From the NCBI RefSeq assembly GCF_004343705.1, contig NZ_SKFH01000009.1, positions 62,001 to 126,000 of the forward strand: 64,000 nucleotides of DNA, read 5' to 3'. A model generated the notes under the pieces. It searched no databases. It saw only the letters and a list, made by a program, of their open reading frames with translations, and was not told where the DNA came from. The DNA comes from Flaviaesturariibacter aridisoli. Its GTDB lineage: Bacteria > Bacteroidota > Bacteroidia > Chitinophagales > Chitinophagaceae. The position numbers were made by a program, and so were the translations under genes. Positions 8,486 to 16,396 of this stretch are shown here, one piece after another (the stretch's first letter is position 1; each line of letters starts with the position of its first letter).

Positions 8486-8953
8486 TTAACGTCCACCACA
8501 TTCCACCGGCCGCAACGCGCGCTTGCTGTCAAACTGCAGCGCGGCACCGGGTGCGAAGCGGGCCGTATCGCCTTGCTGTACTATTTCGCCATAACCCGGA
8601 ACGAGGGCGTCGCCGTCCTTCCGGAACACTTCTTCCCGCACGCTCTCCATCCCTTCGGATTGAAAACGGTACCAGCCGCGCAGCAGCCCACCTTCGTTCG
8701 TGGCAATGGTAAAAGTTCCACGGTTGCGGTCCTTTTCTTTCAGCTGGTATTCGAGCGGGCCGCTACCGGTTGGATCCAGGCGCAGATTCACCGTGTCGCC
8801 ATTGCCGGTATAGCGGTAACAGGCCGCTGCGGGCGCAGCAGTTGTGCCGGTGGTCGTTGCGGTATCGGAGGCAGCGGATCCGGAGGCCGGTACCCGTTCA
8901 TTACAGGCCATCAGGCCCAGGAGGACCGGCGCTGCGAGGCGGAGCAATTTCAT
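8486..8953 (-). CDS. Small lipoprotein of unknown function
   Basis: 155 residues from the ATG at 8953, chosen because it starts directly at a lipoprotein signal (MKLLRLAAPVLLGLMACNE, Cys17); an upstream in-frame start would bury the signal. A low-complexity linker (SGSAASDTATTTGTTAAPAA) follows, then a compact domain with CYRYTGNGDTVNLRLDPTG, FTIATNEGGLLRGWYRFQSEG and a C-terminal Cys. Such modules are common in Bacteroidota as hypothetical lipoproteins. The gene stands alone between an inverted repeat and the DUF3078 gene. I do not recognise a function. Confidence 0.75.
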   Translation of the reverse strand: MKLLRLAAPVLLGLMACNERVPASGSAASDTATTTGTTAAPAAACYRYTGNGDTVNLRLDPTGSGPLEYQLKEKDRNRGTFTIATNEGGLLRGWYRFQSEGMESVREEVFRKDGDALVPGYGEIVQQGDTARFAPGAALQFDSKRALRPVECGGR

Positions 8954-9079
8954 ACGCGCTTTTTTGAACCGATGGTATTCAAAATCAACGCCAGCTTTCC
9001 GCGCCCAACCCGAAACTGGTTTTGCACCAGCACGTACCGCCAATACCAGGGAACATGAAGCCTTATCTACCAGCAGCGG

Positions 9080-10036
9080 TCAGAATTTTTTAAGATACCC
9101 TATGCCTATAAATTCCCGGAACTGCATTCTTGCCCCGTTTGAGTTTTCACCGAATATCCTTACGTCATCATCGTAAATCAGGTCGAGGCCGAGGTTGAAT
9201 GAAAGTCCTTTAAAGACATTTGCACTAACCAGGTTGGTCAAATACACATCAATATTCTGGGGATTATGTTTGTAATTGGAAAACAATTCAAGCTTCCCCT
9301 TGTAGGTCAGGTTTGTTACCAGTTCTTTCAGGTAACTGGCATTCAAGTAAGCGCCGATCTCATTGTTTACGGTTTTGCCCGGTGGTACGCCATATACATT
9401 GCCTTTTTGTGTGGGTGTCAACGGGTTTAAACCGGTAGCTGTGACGATAACCCATCGGCTGGTGATCGGTGATACGAACAGGGAGAAATTTTTATTGGGC
9501 TTGTAATCGAGTCCCAACGACAACAAAACATAGCCGGGGGATAGAAAATCAGAAATTTTAGTAGACGTTGTGGCATCGGGATAGGTAAAGCCGGGAGCAA
9601 ACTGCGTTCGGAAATTAAACAAGGCACTGGCATACCACTTGCTGGTGGGCGTTAGCTCGTAGCCGTACTTCGAGGTGAAATCAATTTTGTCATCGCTTTT
9701 ACGGCTGCCCAAGGACGTGGTTTTTATTAATCCAAAGGCGAGGTCAAGACTGTTATCCCAGGCTTTCCTGTCTTTTGCATAAAAGGCATACAGGTTTAAA
9801 AATGTGTTTACGTTTAATTGAAAATTGTCGCCGCCGGCAGCCCAGTTTGAAAGCGATGTTTGTCCAAAATTGAAATTGAACAAGCCGCCCTTTTTCCATG
9901 TTTTTGGAATAGTATCCGTGGCATCTTTGACAAGGGCTTTTGAGCTTGCATTCTTTAGTTCCTGTACGGTTTGGTCCTGTGCGATCAATCTGGTAACGGC
10001 AATGAATAACGGTACCAGCACGAGTAGCTTTTTCAT
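9080..10036 (-). CDS. DUF3078 domain protein, probable outer-membrane beta-barrel-like
   Basis: 318 residues, with signal peptide MKKLLVLVPLFIAVTRLIAQ. The mature part begins with a polar stretch, then GGLFNFNFGQTSLSNWAAGG, the signature start of DUF3078, followed by many alternating aromatic strands (FNFRTQFAPGF, LLSLGLDYKPNKNFSLFVSP) and a final strand ending in Phe (GIGYLKKF), as expected for a barrel inserted in the outer membrane. The role of the family is unknown. Its codon use is clearly more AT-rich than all neighbours, which suggests a different history or weak expression selection. No operon partner. Confidence 0.85.
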   Translation of the reverse strand: MKKLLVLVPLFIAVTRLIAQDQTVQELKNASSKALVKDATDTIPKTWKKGGLFNFNFGQTSLSNWAAGGDNFQLNVNTFLNLYAFYAKDRKAWDNSLDLAFGLIKTTSLGSRKSDDKIDFTSKYGYELTPTSKWYASALFNFRTQFAPGFTYPDATTSTKISDFLSPGYVLLSLGLDYKPNKNFSLFVSPITSRWVIVTATGLNPLTPTQKGNVYGVPPGKTVNNEIGAYLNASYLKELVTNLTYKGKLELFSNYKHNPQNIDVYLTNLVSANVFKGLSFNLGLDLIYDDDVRIFGENSNGARMQFREFIGIGYLKKF

Positions 10037-10319
10037 TGGTTTTGATTTTAATCGGTACGCGGAAAGGGAAGCAAATGTGAAGGTAACATAGGAACAATCC
10101 TATCCGGGGTCCCTGGTGCAGGATGAATGGAATCGAACCGGGCCATTCAGGCTAGTGCCAATTAGTTCCCTGGTTGTGCACGCGATGGGGTGTCGTGCTG
10201 AGCAATAAAAAAGTATCCAGCTTGCGGCTGAGGAGGTGAATCGGGGGTCGACATGCCGTTACCTGCTTCGCGCCATGCATTCGCGCGCCCCCCGGAACAG
10301 CAGCAGCGGTGGGCGCCGG

Positions 10320-10556
10320 TCACCGGCCTTCCGGCAACGCATACGCCACCAGCACATGCCCCGGGTAGTGCTCCTTGTTGACCACGCCTACGAGCGTTGC
10401 GTCCTTATGCACCAACTTCGAAAGTGCCTGCCGGTAGTGCGCCAGGAAGGCTTCCTCCTGCTCCGGTTTCGCCAAGAGGGCCGTTTCGGAAGGGTTTTCC
10501 GGGACCAGCTTTATGGAACACATGGTCTCGCTCAATTTCTCCACGCGGTATTTCAT
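10320..10556 (-). CDS. Small conserved-looking protein, function unknown
   Basis: 78 residues from the ATG at 10556 (MKYRVEKLSETMCSIKLVPE). Soluble, with no signal or membrane segment, ending HYPGHVLVAYALPEGR. An upstream in-frame extension is possible but has a proline/arginine-rich composition unlike a protein core, so the short start is preferred. It stands alone, 195 bases from the tRNA, on the same strand. Nothing in it points to a reaction. Confidence reflects length and codon pattern only. Confidence 0.55.
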   Translation of the reverse strand: MKYRVEKLSETMCSIKLVPENPSETALLAKPEQEEAFLAHYRQALSKLVHKDATLVGVVNKEHYPGHVLVAYALPEGR

Positions 10557-10723
10557 AGTACATGTTTTAGGCGGCTCCCGGAACCAGGCACCGTTACGAA
10601 GAGGCCAAAGATAAAGCCGGGTACCGGCAACGGCAGCCGGCGGCGTTTTGGGGTCGCGGCGGGTGCTGCGGCCCCTTGCCGGCCGCCTCAAAAGGATTGG
10701 AATCGGATGTGCTTGCGGAAAAA

Positions 10724-10750
10724 GTAAAAGCCCTCCATGGGGAGGGCTTT
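10724..10750 (-). terminator. Rho-independent terminator after tRNA-Met
   Basis: Stem AAAGCCCTCC (10727-10736) with GGAGGGCTTT (10741-10750), loop ATGG, followed on the minus strand by TTTTAC. It begins directly after the tRNA 3' end. Confidence 0.8.
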
Positions 10751-10751
10751 G

Positions 10752-10825
10752 TACCGAGGAGCAGACTTGAACTGCCGACCTTCGGGTTATGAATCCGATG
10801 CTCTAACCAGCTGAGCTACCTCGGC
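10752..10825 (-). tRNA. tRNA-Met (anticodon CAT)
   Basis: A complete 74-base cloverleaf on the minus strand: acceptor GCCGAGG pairing with CCTCGGT, D arm GCTC/GAGC, anticodon loop TTCATAA with CAT at 10789-10791, variable loop AGGTC, T arm GGCAG/CTGCT with TTCAAGT loop, discriminator A. The 3' CCA is not encoded. The G1-U72 pair rather than a C-A mismatch points to elongator rather than initiator Met; a lysidine-modified tRNA-Ile(CAT) is the alternative. A terminator follows at 10724-10750. Confidence 0.92.
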
Positions 10826-10917
10826 CTGTCTCCACCCGGGGGCGGAAAGGGCTGCAAAAATAAGGAATGCGGCTCTTCCGCCCAACAAAAATCCGCATTT
10901 TTTGCCCCCACCGAGGG

Positions 10918-11127
10918 CTACCGCAGCGAGCGCAGGTACAACTCCTCCACCTTTTTGCGGGCCCAGGGCGTCTTGCGCAGAAAAGTCAGGCTCGATTTGA
11001 TGCTGGGATCGCTGCGGAAACAGTTGATGGAAATGCGGTCGGCCAGCCCATCCCAGCCGTAGCGGGCCTGCAATTCCGTAAGGATCGCCTCGAGCGTTTT
11101 GCCGTGCAGGGGGTCGTTGAAAGACAT
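10918..11127 (-). CDS. VF530 / DUF2132 family small protein
   Basis: 69 residues: [20 protein letters not shown], then [14 protein letters not shown] and [17 protein letters not shown]. This is the compact all-helical VF530 family, whose members are described as DNA-binding by structure; no role is established. It is probably monocistronic. The tRNA-Met lies downstream on the same strand. Confidence 0.88.
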   Translation of the reverse strand: MSFNDPLHGKTLEAILTELQARYGWDGLADRISINCFRSDPSIKSSLTFLRKTPWARKKVEELYLRSLR

Positions 11128-11287
11128 GCCGTAAAGATATACCGGCGCCCGCGCTTCCCGCCCTGCATCCGTCCCTGGTCTTTCGGTAACTTACCCTACG
11201 GGCGGTAACCGCTGCCGCCACCGCGATGGGCACCGATGCCCCGGGAACCCAATCGGATTCGCATTCCTAACCATAAAGCAGACGATT

Positions 11288-11860
11288 ATGAAACAGCCAT
11301 TTTCAGAAGCCGGTGTACCCTGTCTTTTCCTCGTCCTTTTACTGGCTTCCTGCACCGGCAATCAGCCGGCTTCGCAGCCGGCCTCCCGGACGACCACGGA
11401 GCAGCAGCCGGCGCCAACCAACGACGCGCTGACCCAGGAGCGGCTGCGCCGCTTTGACAGCCTCGACTTCCAGTTTTACAGCAATCAGCAGTGGGACAGC
11501 TTCGCCATCAGCCACGACCAAAACATCCGCGTGATCTACCCCGATGGCTCGGAAACCACCGGGCTGTTCCCGCAGCACATCAACCAGCTCACACCGATGT
11601 TTGCCTTTGCCCCGGATACGAAGATCATCGCCCACCCCGTCAAGTTCGGCAGCGGCGACTGGACCGCCGTCATCGGCGAAATGGAAGGCACGTTCTCCAG
11701 GCCGATGAATATGGGCAACGGCAAGGTCATTCCACCCACCGGGAAAAAGTTCCGGCTCACTATGTCAACTATTGGCCACTGGCGGGGTGGAAGAATGATT
11801 GAAGAATACCTGCATTGGGACAACCAGTCGCTGATGAAGCAGATCGGGCTGGCGCAATAG
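11288..11860 (+). CDS. SnoaL-like (ester cyclase family) lipoprotein
   Basis: 190 residues with a lipoprotein signal (FLVLLLASCTGNQP, Cys at about 20), a Gln/Thr/Pro linker, then an alpha+beta barrel domain of the SnoaL/NTF2 type: FDSLDFQFYSNQQWDSF, HINQLTPMFAFAPDTKI and a C-terminal RMIEEYLHWDNQSLMKQIG, the usual ending of ester-cyclase-like proteins. Members with a proven reaction are polyketide cyclases, but most secreted bacterial ones have no known substrate. The gene is separated from the Crp/Fnr gene by 176 bases and probably has its own promoter. Confidence 0.8.
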   Translation: MKQPFSEAGVPCLFLVLLLASCTGNQPASQPASRTTTEQQPAPTNDALTQERLRRFDSLDFQFYSNQQWDSFAISHDQNIRVIYPDGSETTGLFPQHINQLTPMFAFAPDTKIIAHPVKFGSGDWTAVIGEMEGTFSRPMNMGNGKVIPPTGKKFRLTMSTIGHWRGGRMIEEYLHWDNQSLMKQIGLAQ

Positions 11861-12036
11861 TTTTCTTTTCCGAAGAGTGCACCCGGCAGCCCGCACAAAG
11901 GCGGCAGCACTAACCATTGCTTGCCCGCCGGTCAGCAACCGGTAACCGAAGGTGCCGGAAGCGGAAATGGACTACCTTTTGCCCGGATCCGGCACCGGTC
12001 GTTTCCGATTGTGTCACAACGAATGCAGCTGCCGCT

Positions 12037-12618
12037 ATGTATGAATTGTTCTTCCAGAGTTTCGAAGAGAAGGTTCCGCTGACCGGGGAAGAGCGCGCCA
12101 CGATCCAACAGTTCCTGACTCCCAAAAAGCTGCGCCGGAAGCAATACCTGCTGCAGGAAGGCGATCCCTGCCGCCACATTGCCTTCGTGGAAAAAGGCGC
12201 GCTGAAATTATACCACGTCGATGCCGGCGGGTCGGAGCACATCGTGCAGTTCGCGCTCGAAGGCTGGACCATTTCCGACCTCTACAGCTTCCTGACGGGC
12301 GAGGCGGCCACCTACAATATCGAGGCGCTGGAAGACGCCGAACTGATCCTGATCAGCAAGGCGGCGCACGAGGAGCTGCTCCGCAAGGTGCCCAAGTATG
12401 AGACCTATATCCGCCTGCAAATTACGAGCGCCTACCTGGCGCTGCAGCGACGGCTTACATCCATCTTCAGCCAGTCGCTGGAAGAGCGGTATAAGAACCT
12501 CCTGCAGCAATACCCGACCATCATCCAGCGCGTGCCCCAGCATATGATTGCTTCCTATATGGGCATGACCGCGGAAACGCTCAGCCGCGTGCGCCGCAAG
12601 TTGAACAGCCCCCGGTAG
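12037..12618 (+). CDS. Crp/Fnr-family regulator with FNR-type recognition helix
   Basis: 193 residues. Cyclic-nucleotide-binding fold about 20-115 (RRKQYLLQEGDPCRHIAFVEKG), long dimer helix, then winged HTH with VPQHMIASYMGMTAETLSRV. The recognition helix has Glu180, Ser183 and Arg184 spaced as in FNR (E..SR), which reads TTGAT half-sites. The protein has a single Cys (45), so it cannot carry the N-terminal Fe-S cluster that FNR uses for oxygen sensing. The start at 12037 was chosen over an upstream in-frame start because the extra 40 residues are low-quality. A perfect TTGATNNNNATCAA site lies 12 bases after its stop, before the next gene. Confidence 0.88.
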   Translation: MYELFFQSFEEKVPLTGEERATIQQFLTPKKLRRKQYLLQEGDPCRHIAFVEKGALKLYHVDAGGSEHIVQFALEGWTISDLYSFLTGEAATYNIEALEDAELILISKAAHEELLRKVPKYETYIRLQITSAYLALQRRLTSIFSQSLEERYKNLLQQYPTIIQRVPQHMIASYMGMTAETLSRVRRKLNSPR

Positions 12619-12630
12619 CACCCGTTTCTC

Positions 12631-12644
12631 TTGATTTAGATCAA
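12631..12644. promoter_or_regulatory. Perfect FNR-type box TTGATTTAGATCAA
   Basis: Matches TTGATNNNNATCAA at all ten fixed positions. It lies between the Crp/Fnr gene and the reductase operon, centred about 66 bases before the predicted transcription start of the latter, a class-I activator distance. The adjacent regulator has the matching E..SR recognition helix. Confidence 0.75.
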
Positions 12645-12689
12645 CGTCGTTTCTTGCCCAAACGCAAGGGTGCGCCCCCCTGTGGATGG

Positions 12690-12697
12690 TAGCTTTG
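12690..12697 (+). promoter_or_regulatory. -7 promoter element (TAGCTTTG) of the reductase-YceI-dioxygenase operon
   Basis: Exact match to the Bacteroidota TAnnTTTG element, 19 bases before the ATG at 12717. No clear TTTG is seen at -33, which fits a promoter needing an activator at the upstream FNR-type box. Confidence 0.65.
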
Positions 12698-12716
12698 TGT
12701 TTTAAACGAAAGGATC

Positions 12717-13379
12717 ATGAACACAAAACAAACCATCGCCATTATAGGGGCTACCGGGAACATGGGTTCCGCCCTCTCCACTGCGCTGGCAAAAGGCAAC
12801 AACCGCCTGCTGCTCAAAGCAACGGATAAAGACAAGCTGAACGCGCTCGTGGATGCGATCAGGAGCACCAACCCGCAAGCCGATATCGAAGCCGCCGCCT
12901 GTCCCACCGACGCCAGCTGGGAAGCAGACATCATCATTTTGGCCGTGCCCTATGCCGCCGAAAAAGATGTGGCCGCGCAGATCCGCGAGGTGGCCAACCA
13001 AAAGATCGTGATCAGCATCGCCAACCCGCTCAATGAAACTTACGACGGCCTCGTTACAGAACCGGGCACGAGCGCGGCCGAAGAGCTGCAAAAGCTCCTT
13101 CCCCACTCGCGGGTGGTCAAAGCGTTCAATACAACGTTCGCCGCCGACTTCGCCACGCCGGTGATCGACGGCAAGCAGGTAGACGCCTTTGTGGCCGGCG
13201 ATGATGCCGAAGCGGTAGCCACCGTATCGGCACTGGTCAGCACCGCGGGCTTTCGTCCGATCGAAGCCGGCAAGCTCTCCGTCAGCCGCACACTGGAAGG
13301 CATGCAGCTGCTGCTCATCACCCTCGGTATCCGGAACAACTACAACTGGCTCGCCGGTTGGAAGATCCTCCACCAATAA
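12717..13379 (+). CDS. NAD(P)-binding reductase, NADPH:F420-reductase-like fold
   Basis: 220 residues. A Rossmann motif at the N-terminus (IAIIGATGNMGSALSTAL) and the pattern DIIILAVPYAAEKDV, KIVISIANPLNETYDGLVTE and VVKAFNTTFAADF resemble the NADPH-dependent F420 reductase / ferric-reductase-like group of short dehydrogenases. The substrate is not known; F420 itself is not expected in this phylum. It is the first gene of a set with YceI and a LigB-like dioxygenase, behind an FNR-type box, so a redox or stress role under the adjacent Crp/Fnr regulator is the inference. Confidence 0.85.
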   Translation: MNTKQTIAIIGATGNMGSALSTALAKGNNRLLLKATDKDKLNALVDAIRSTNPQADIEAAACPTDASWEADIIILAVPYAAEKDVAAQIREVANQKIVISIANPLNETYDGLVTEPGTSAAEELQKLLPHSRVVKAFNTTFAADFATPVIDGKQVDAFVAGDDAEAVATVSALVSTAGFRPIEAGKLSVSRTLEGMQLLLITLGIRNNYNWLAGWKILHQ

Positions 13380-13420
13380 ACACACCCACATAAACATTCA
13401 ACGACATTAAAATCATTCAT

Positions 13421-13996
13421 ATGAAAAAGATCGCAATCATCTCCTCCGCACTGATCGTACTGACCGCCTTTACCACGCCGTCTGTTTCCTGGCAAAACGA
13501 CGACCCGCATACGCAGCTGGGCTTTACCGTAACCCACCTGGGCATCTCCGATATCTCGGGCGCCTTCCGGGACATCGACGTGACGGTTAAATCGGCGAAG
13601 CCCGACTTCAGCGACGCCAGCTTCGAGCTGGTCGCCCAAACGGCTTCCATCGACACCCGCGTGGAAGCACGCGACAAGCACCTCCGCAGCGCCGACTTCT
13701 TCAACGTGGAGAAATACCCCACGATCACTTTCAGCAGCAACTCGCTGAAGAAAGTATCGAAGAACAACTATAAGGTGAGCGGCAACCTGACCATGAGCGG
13801 CGTCACCAAACGCGTGACCATGGACCTCCGCTACAAGGGCCAGGTGGAAAACCCGATGTCCAAAAAGCAAACGGCCGGCTTCCAGCTCACGGGCGTCATC
13901 AAGCGTTCCGACTTCAACATCGGCGCGGGCTTCCCGGCAGCGATGATCAGCGACGAGGTGCGCATCAACGCCAACGGCGAGTTTGTTCGCCAGTAA
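13421..13996 (+). CDS. YceI-family periplasmic lipid-binding-type protein
   Basis: 191 residues with signal peptide MKKIAIISSALIVLTAFTTP. The mature lipocalin-like barrel has HTQLGFTVTHLGISDISGAF near the start, DTRVEARDKHLRSADFFNVE in the middle and FQLTGVIKRSDFNIGAGFP near the end, all typical of YceI. The family binds isoprenoid-like lipids (polyprenyl or quinone types) in the periplasm; the physiological role is unsettled. It follows the reductase by 41 bases and precedes the dioxygenase by 28 bases, so the three are read as one operon. Confidence 0.92.
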   Translation: MKKIAIISSALIVLTAFTTPSVSWQNDDPHTQLGFTVTHLGISDISGAFRDIDVTVKSAKPDFSDASFELVAQTASIDTRVEARDKHLRSADFFNVEKYPTITFSSNSLKKVSKNNYKVSGNLTMSGVTKRVTMDLRYKGQVENPMSKKQTAGFQLTGVIKRSDFNIGAGFPAAMISDEVRINANGEFVRQ

Positions 13997-14024
13997 GAAA
14001 TACTGACCCTCAAATCAGCCGGCA

Positions 14025-14906
14025 ATGGAACGAAAACAATTTATCCAAACCATCTTAACAGGAGCAATAGGCATGAACACATTATCTGCATTCCGCCAGT
14101 TTACCAGCGGCCTTCCCGAAGAAGACCACCTGATGCCGGTTCTGTTCGTGGGGCATGGCTCGCCGATGAACGGGATTGAAGACAACGGCTTCAGCCGGCG
14201 CTGGACCGAAATGGCGAAGGAGATCCCGGTACCCAAAGCGGTATTGGTGATCTCGGCGCACTGGTTCACCAAGGGCACGAAGATCACGGCCATGAACTTC
14301 CCGAAGACCATTCATGATTTCGGTGGCTTTCCAAAGGAACTGTTTGCCGTTCAATACCCCGCGCCGGGCAACCCGGCGCTGGCGAAGGAAACGGCGCAGT
14401 TGCTGCATTCCGCCCACGTGGAGCTCGATCACGACTGGGGCCTCGACCACGGCACCTGGACCATCATCCGGCATATGTACCCCGAGGCGAACATCCCGGT
14501 GCTGCAGCTGAGCATCGACTACAGCAAAAGGCCACAGTATCACTACGATCTCGCCCGCGAGCTGTACAGCCTCCGCAAGAAGGGCGTGCTCATCATGGGT
14601 AGCGGCAACATGGTGCACAACCTGCGCATGGCGGCCTGGGACCGGCTCAATGAAGAGCAATACGGCTACGACTGGGCGCTGCACATGAACGATAAATTCA
14701 AACAGCTGATCGGCGACGGCGACCACGCACCCCTGGTCCGCTACGAGCAGATGGGACGCGACGCGCTGCTGGCCATCCCGACGCCGGAGCACTACCTGCC
14801 CCTGATGTATACGCTCGGATTGAAAGGCTCGAAAGATGCCGTTTCGTTCTTCAACGACAAAACGATCGCGGGCTCGCTCACGATGACGTCGGTGAAGCTG
14901 GGCTAA
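14025..14906 (+). CDS. ygiD: LigB-type 4,5-DOPA-like extradiol dioxygenase
   Basis: 293 residues. Metal ligands are recognisable as His44 (HGSPMN), His79 (SAHW), and His142 in DHDWGLDHGTW, with His198 in MGSGNMVHNL; this is the YgiD/DODA pattern, a zinc or iron enzyme opening catechol rings. The first 25 residues (RKQFIQTILTGAIGMNTLSA) look like an export signal, so the enzyme may act outside the cytoplasm. The natural substrate of bacterial YgiD is unclear. Last gene of the operon started by the reductase, followed by a strong terminator. Confidence 0.9.
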   Translation: MERKQFIQTILTGAIGMNTLSAFRQFTSGLPEEDHLMPVLFVGHGSPMNGIEDNGFSRRWTEMAKEIPVPKAVLVISAHWFTKGTKITAMNFPKTIHDFGGFPKELFAVQYPAPGNPALAKETAQLLHSAHVELDHDWGLDHGTWTIIRHMYPEANIPVLQLSIDYSKRPQYHYDLARELYSLRKKGVLIMGSGNMVHNLRMAAWDRLNEEQYGYDWALHMNDKFKQLIGDGDHAPLVRYEQMGRDALLAIPTPEHYLPLMYTLGLKGSKDAVSFFNDKTIAGSLTMTSVKLG

Positions 14907-14932
14907 CGAACTCGTTCACGACCATCTACCTG

Positions 14933-14964
14933 AAAGGACCGGCAATGTGCCGGTCCTTTTTGCA
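14933..14964 (+). terminator. Rho-independent terminator of the reductase-YceI-dioxygenase operon
   Basis: Perfect 12-base stem AAAGGACCGGCA (14933-14944) and TGCCGGTCCTTT (14948-14959), loop ATG, followed by TT then GC on the + strand. It can also work for the convergent helicase. Confidence 0.9.
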
Positions 14965-14992
14965 TTTACAACAATTTATCTCAGGCAGATGC

Positions 14993-16318
14993 TCAGCGTT
15001 TTTTGCCCCGCTTGATCGGCTTGCCGTATTTCTTCATCATCTGCTCCTTACGCGATACGCGGACGTTGACCTTCCTGTTCTTGGCTTTTTTCTCGTGGAA
15101 AGAAGCACCCCGCTCCTCTTTGGGCGGCAGCTTCATCGAAAGCTCCTTCATCGGCACTTTCGGCAGCTCTTCATCGATCAGCTGCTCCGACAACTCGAGG
15201 TCTGCCGGCAGCGGCGATACGGCAAGCGGCGCGCCCAGGTAGGCTTCCAGCGCGGCCCGCTCGCCGGCCTGGAACGGCGTCAGCAGGGAGATGGCCACGC
15301 CATCGCGGTCGGCGCGGCCGGTGCGGCCGATGCGGTGGATGTATTGCTCCGGGAGCTCCGGCAGGTCGAAGTTGATGACGTGCGAAACACCCGTCACGTC
15401 GATGCCGCGCGCTACGATGTCGGTGGCGATGAGCAGGCGCAGCGTTCCTTCCTGGAACTGGCGCACGGTGTTGAAGCGGTAGTTCTGCTCCTTGTTGGAG
15501 TGAATGACGCCAATCGTTCCCGGCCATTCGGGCTCCAGCAGCGCAGCGAGCTCGTCGGCCTGCTTTTTCGACGCCGTGAACAGCACGGCGCGGCGCAGCG
15601 ATTCTTCATGGCGCAGGAGCCATTGCAGCATCCGCACTTTCGAATGATAGTTGGGTAGCTCGTAAACGATTTGCTGCACCCGCTCCACCGGCGTGCCCGC
15701 GGGCGCCGCTTCCACGCGCTGCAGGCGGTCGAAGTATTCGGTAAACAGCGCCTCCACTTCGGGGATCAGCGTGGCCGAAAAGAGCAGGTTCTGCCGCCGC
15801 TCCGGTATCAGGTCGAGGATGTTCCGCAACTGGGCGCGGAAGCCCAGGTTGAGCATCTCGTCCACCTCGTCGATCACCAGCTTTTTGATCGAGCGTACTT
15901 TGAATGCACCGGTGACGGCCAGGTCGTAAAAGCGGCCCGGGGTGGCTACGAGCACGTCCGCGCCATCGGCAAACTGCAGGCGCTGCGTGTTGATGTTCAC
16001 CCCACCGTATACACCTTTGATCGTGGCGCCGAGGTGGGCGGCCAGGCCGGTGGCCACATCCACCACCTGCTGCACGAGCTCGCGCGTCGGTACGAGGATG
16101 AGGATCTGTGGCTCGCGGTCCTTGTTGTATTTCCACCCGTTCAGCAGGGGCAGCAGGTAAGCCAGCGTTTTGCCGGTGCCGGTCTGCGCAATACCGCATA
16201 CGTCCGCGCCGCTCATTACGAGCGAGAAGACCTTTTCCTGGATCGGCTTCGGTTCGGTGAAGCCCTGGTCGTCGAGGGCGCGGAGGAGGCGTTTGTCGAT
16301 ATTGAGATCGCGAAACAT
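14993..16318 (-). CDS. DEAD-box-type RNA helicase (motif II reads DEVD)
   Basis: 441 residues from the ATG at 16318. All superfamily-2 motifs are visible: AQTGTGKT (I), PTRELVQQ (Ia), TPGR (Ib), SAT (III), RGIDV (V) and HRIGRTGR (VI). Motif II is IDEVDEML, so the name-giving DEAD is replaced by DEVD, which still keeps the two metal-coordinating acidic residues. A short basic C-terminal tail (RVSRKEQMMKKYGKPIKRGK) should bind RNA. Likely roles are ribosome assembly or RNA turnover in the cytoplasm. A longer upstream in-frame extension exists but overlaps the GH3 gene on the other strand and was rejected. Confidence 0.92.
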   Translation of the reverse strand: MFRDLNIDKRLLRALDDQGFTEPKPIQEKVFSLVMSGADVCGIAQTGTGKTLAYLLPLLNGWKYNKDREPQILILVPTRELVQQVVDVATGLAAHLGATIKGVYGGVNINTQRLQFADGADVLVATPGRFYDLAVTGAFKVRSIKKLVIDEVDEMLNLGFRAQLRNILDLIPERRQNLLFSATLIPEVEALFTEYFDRLQRVEAAPAGTPVERVQQIVYELPNYHSKVRMLQWLLRHEESLRRAVLFTASKKQADELAALLEPEWPGTIGVIHSNKEQNYRFNTVRQFQEGTLRLLIATDIVARGIDVTGVSHVINFDLPELPEQYIHRIGRTGRADRDGVAISLLTPFQAGERAALEAYLGAPLAVSPLPADLELSEQLIDEELPKVPMKELSMKLPPKEERGASFHEKKAKNRKVNVRVSRKEQMMKKYGKPIKRGKKR

Positions 16319-16396
16319 AGGCGGCAATTGAGCGCCGAAGGTAACACAGGACGAGGGCTGCGGTATCGTATTTTCGGGCCACCCAATCCCAGGCCC

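Noticed and set aside
10752-10825. tRNA read as initiator tRNA-Met
   Set aside because: It has a G1-U72 pair and lacks the three G-C pairs at the base of the anticodon stem expected for an initiator.
15671-16396. N-terminal extension of the PA14 GH3
   Set aside because: Overlaps the helicase gene on the other strand and precedes a clear signal peptide at 16397.
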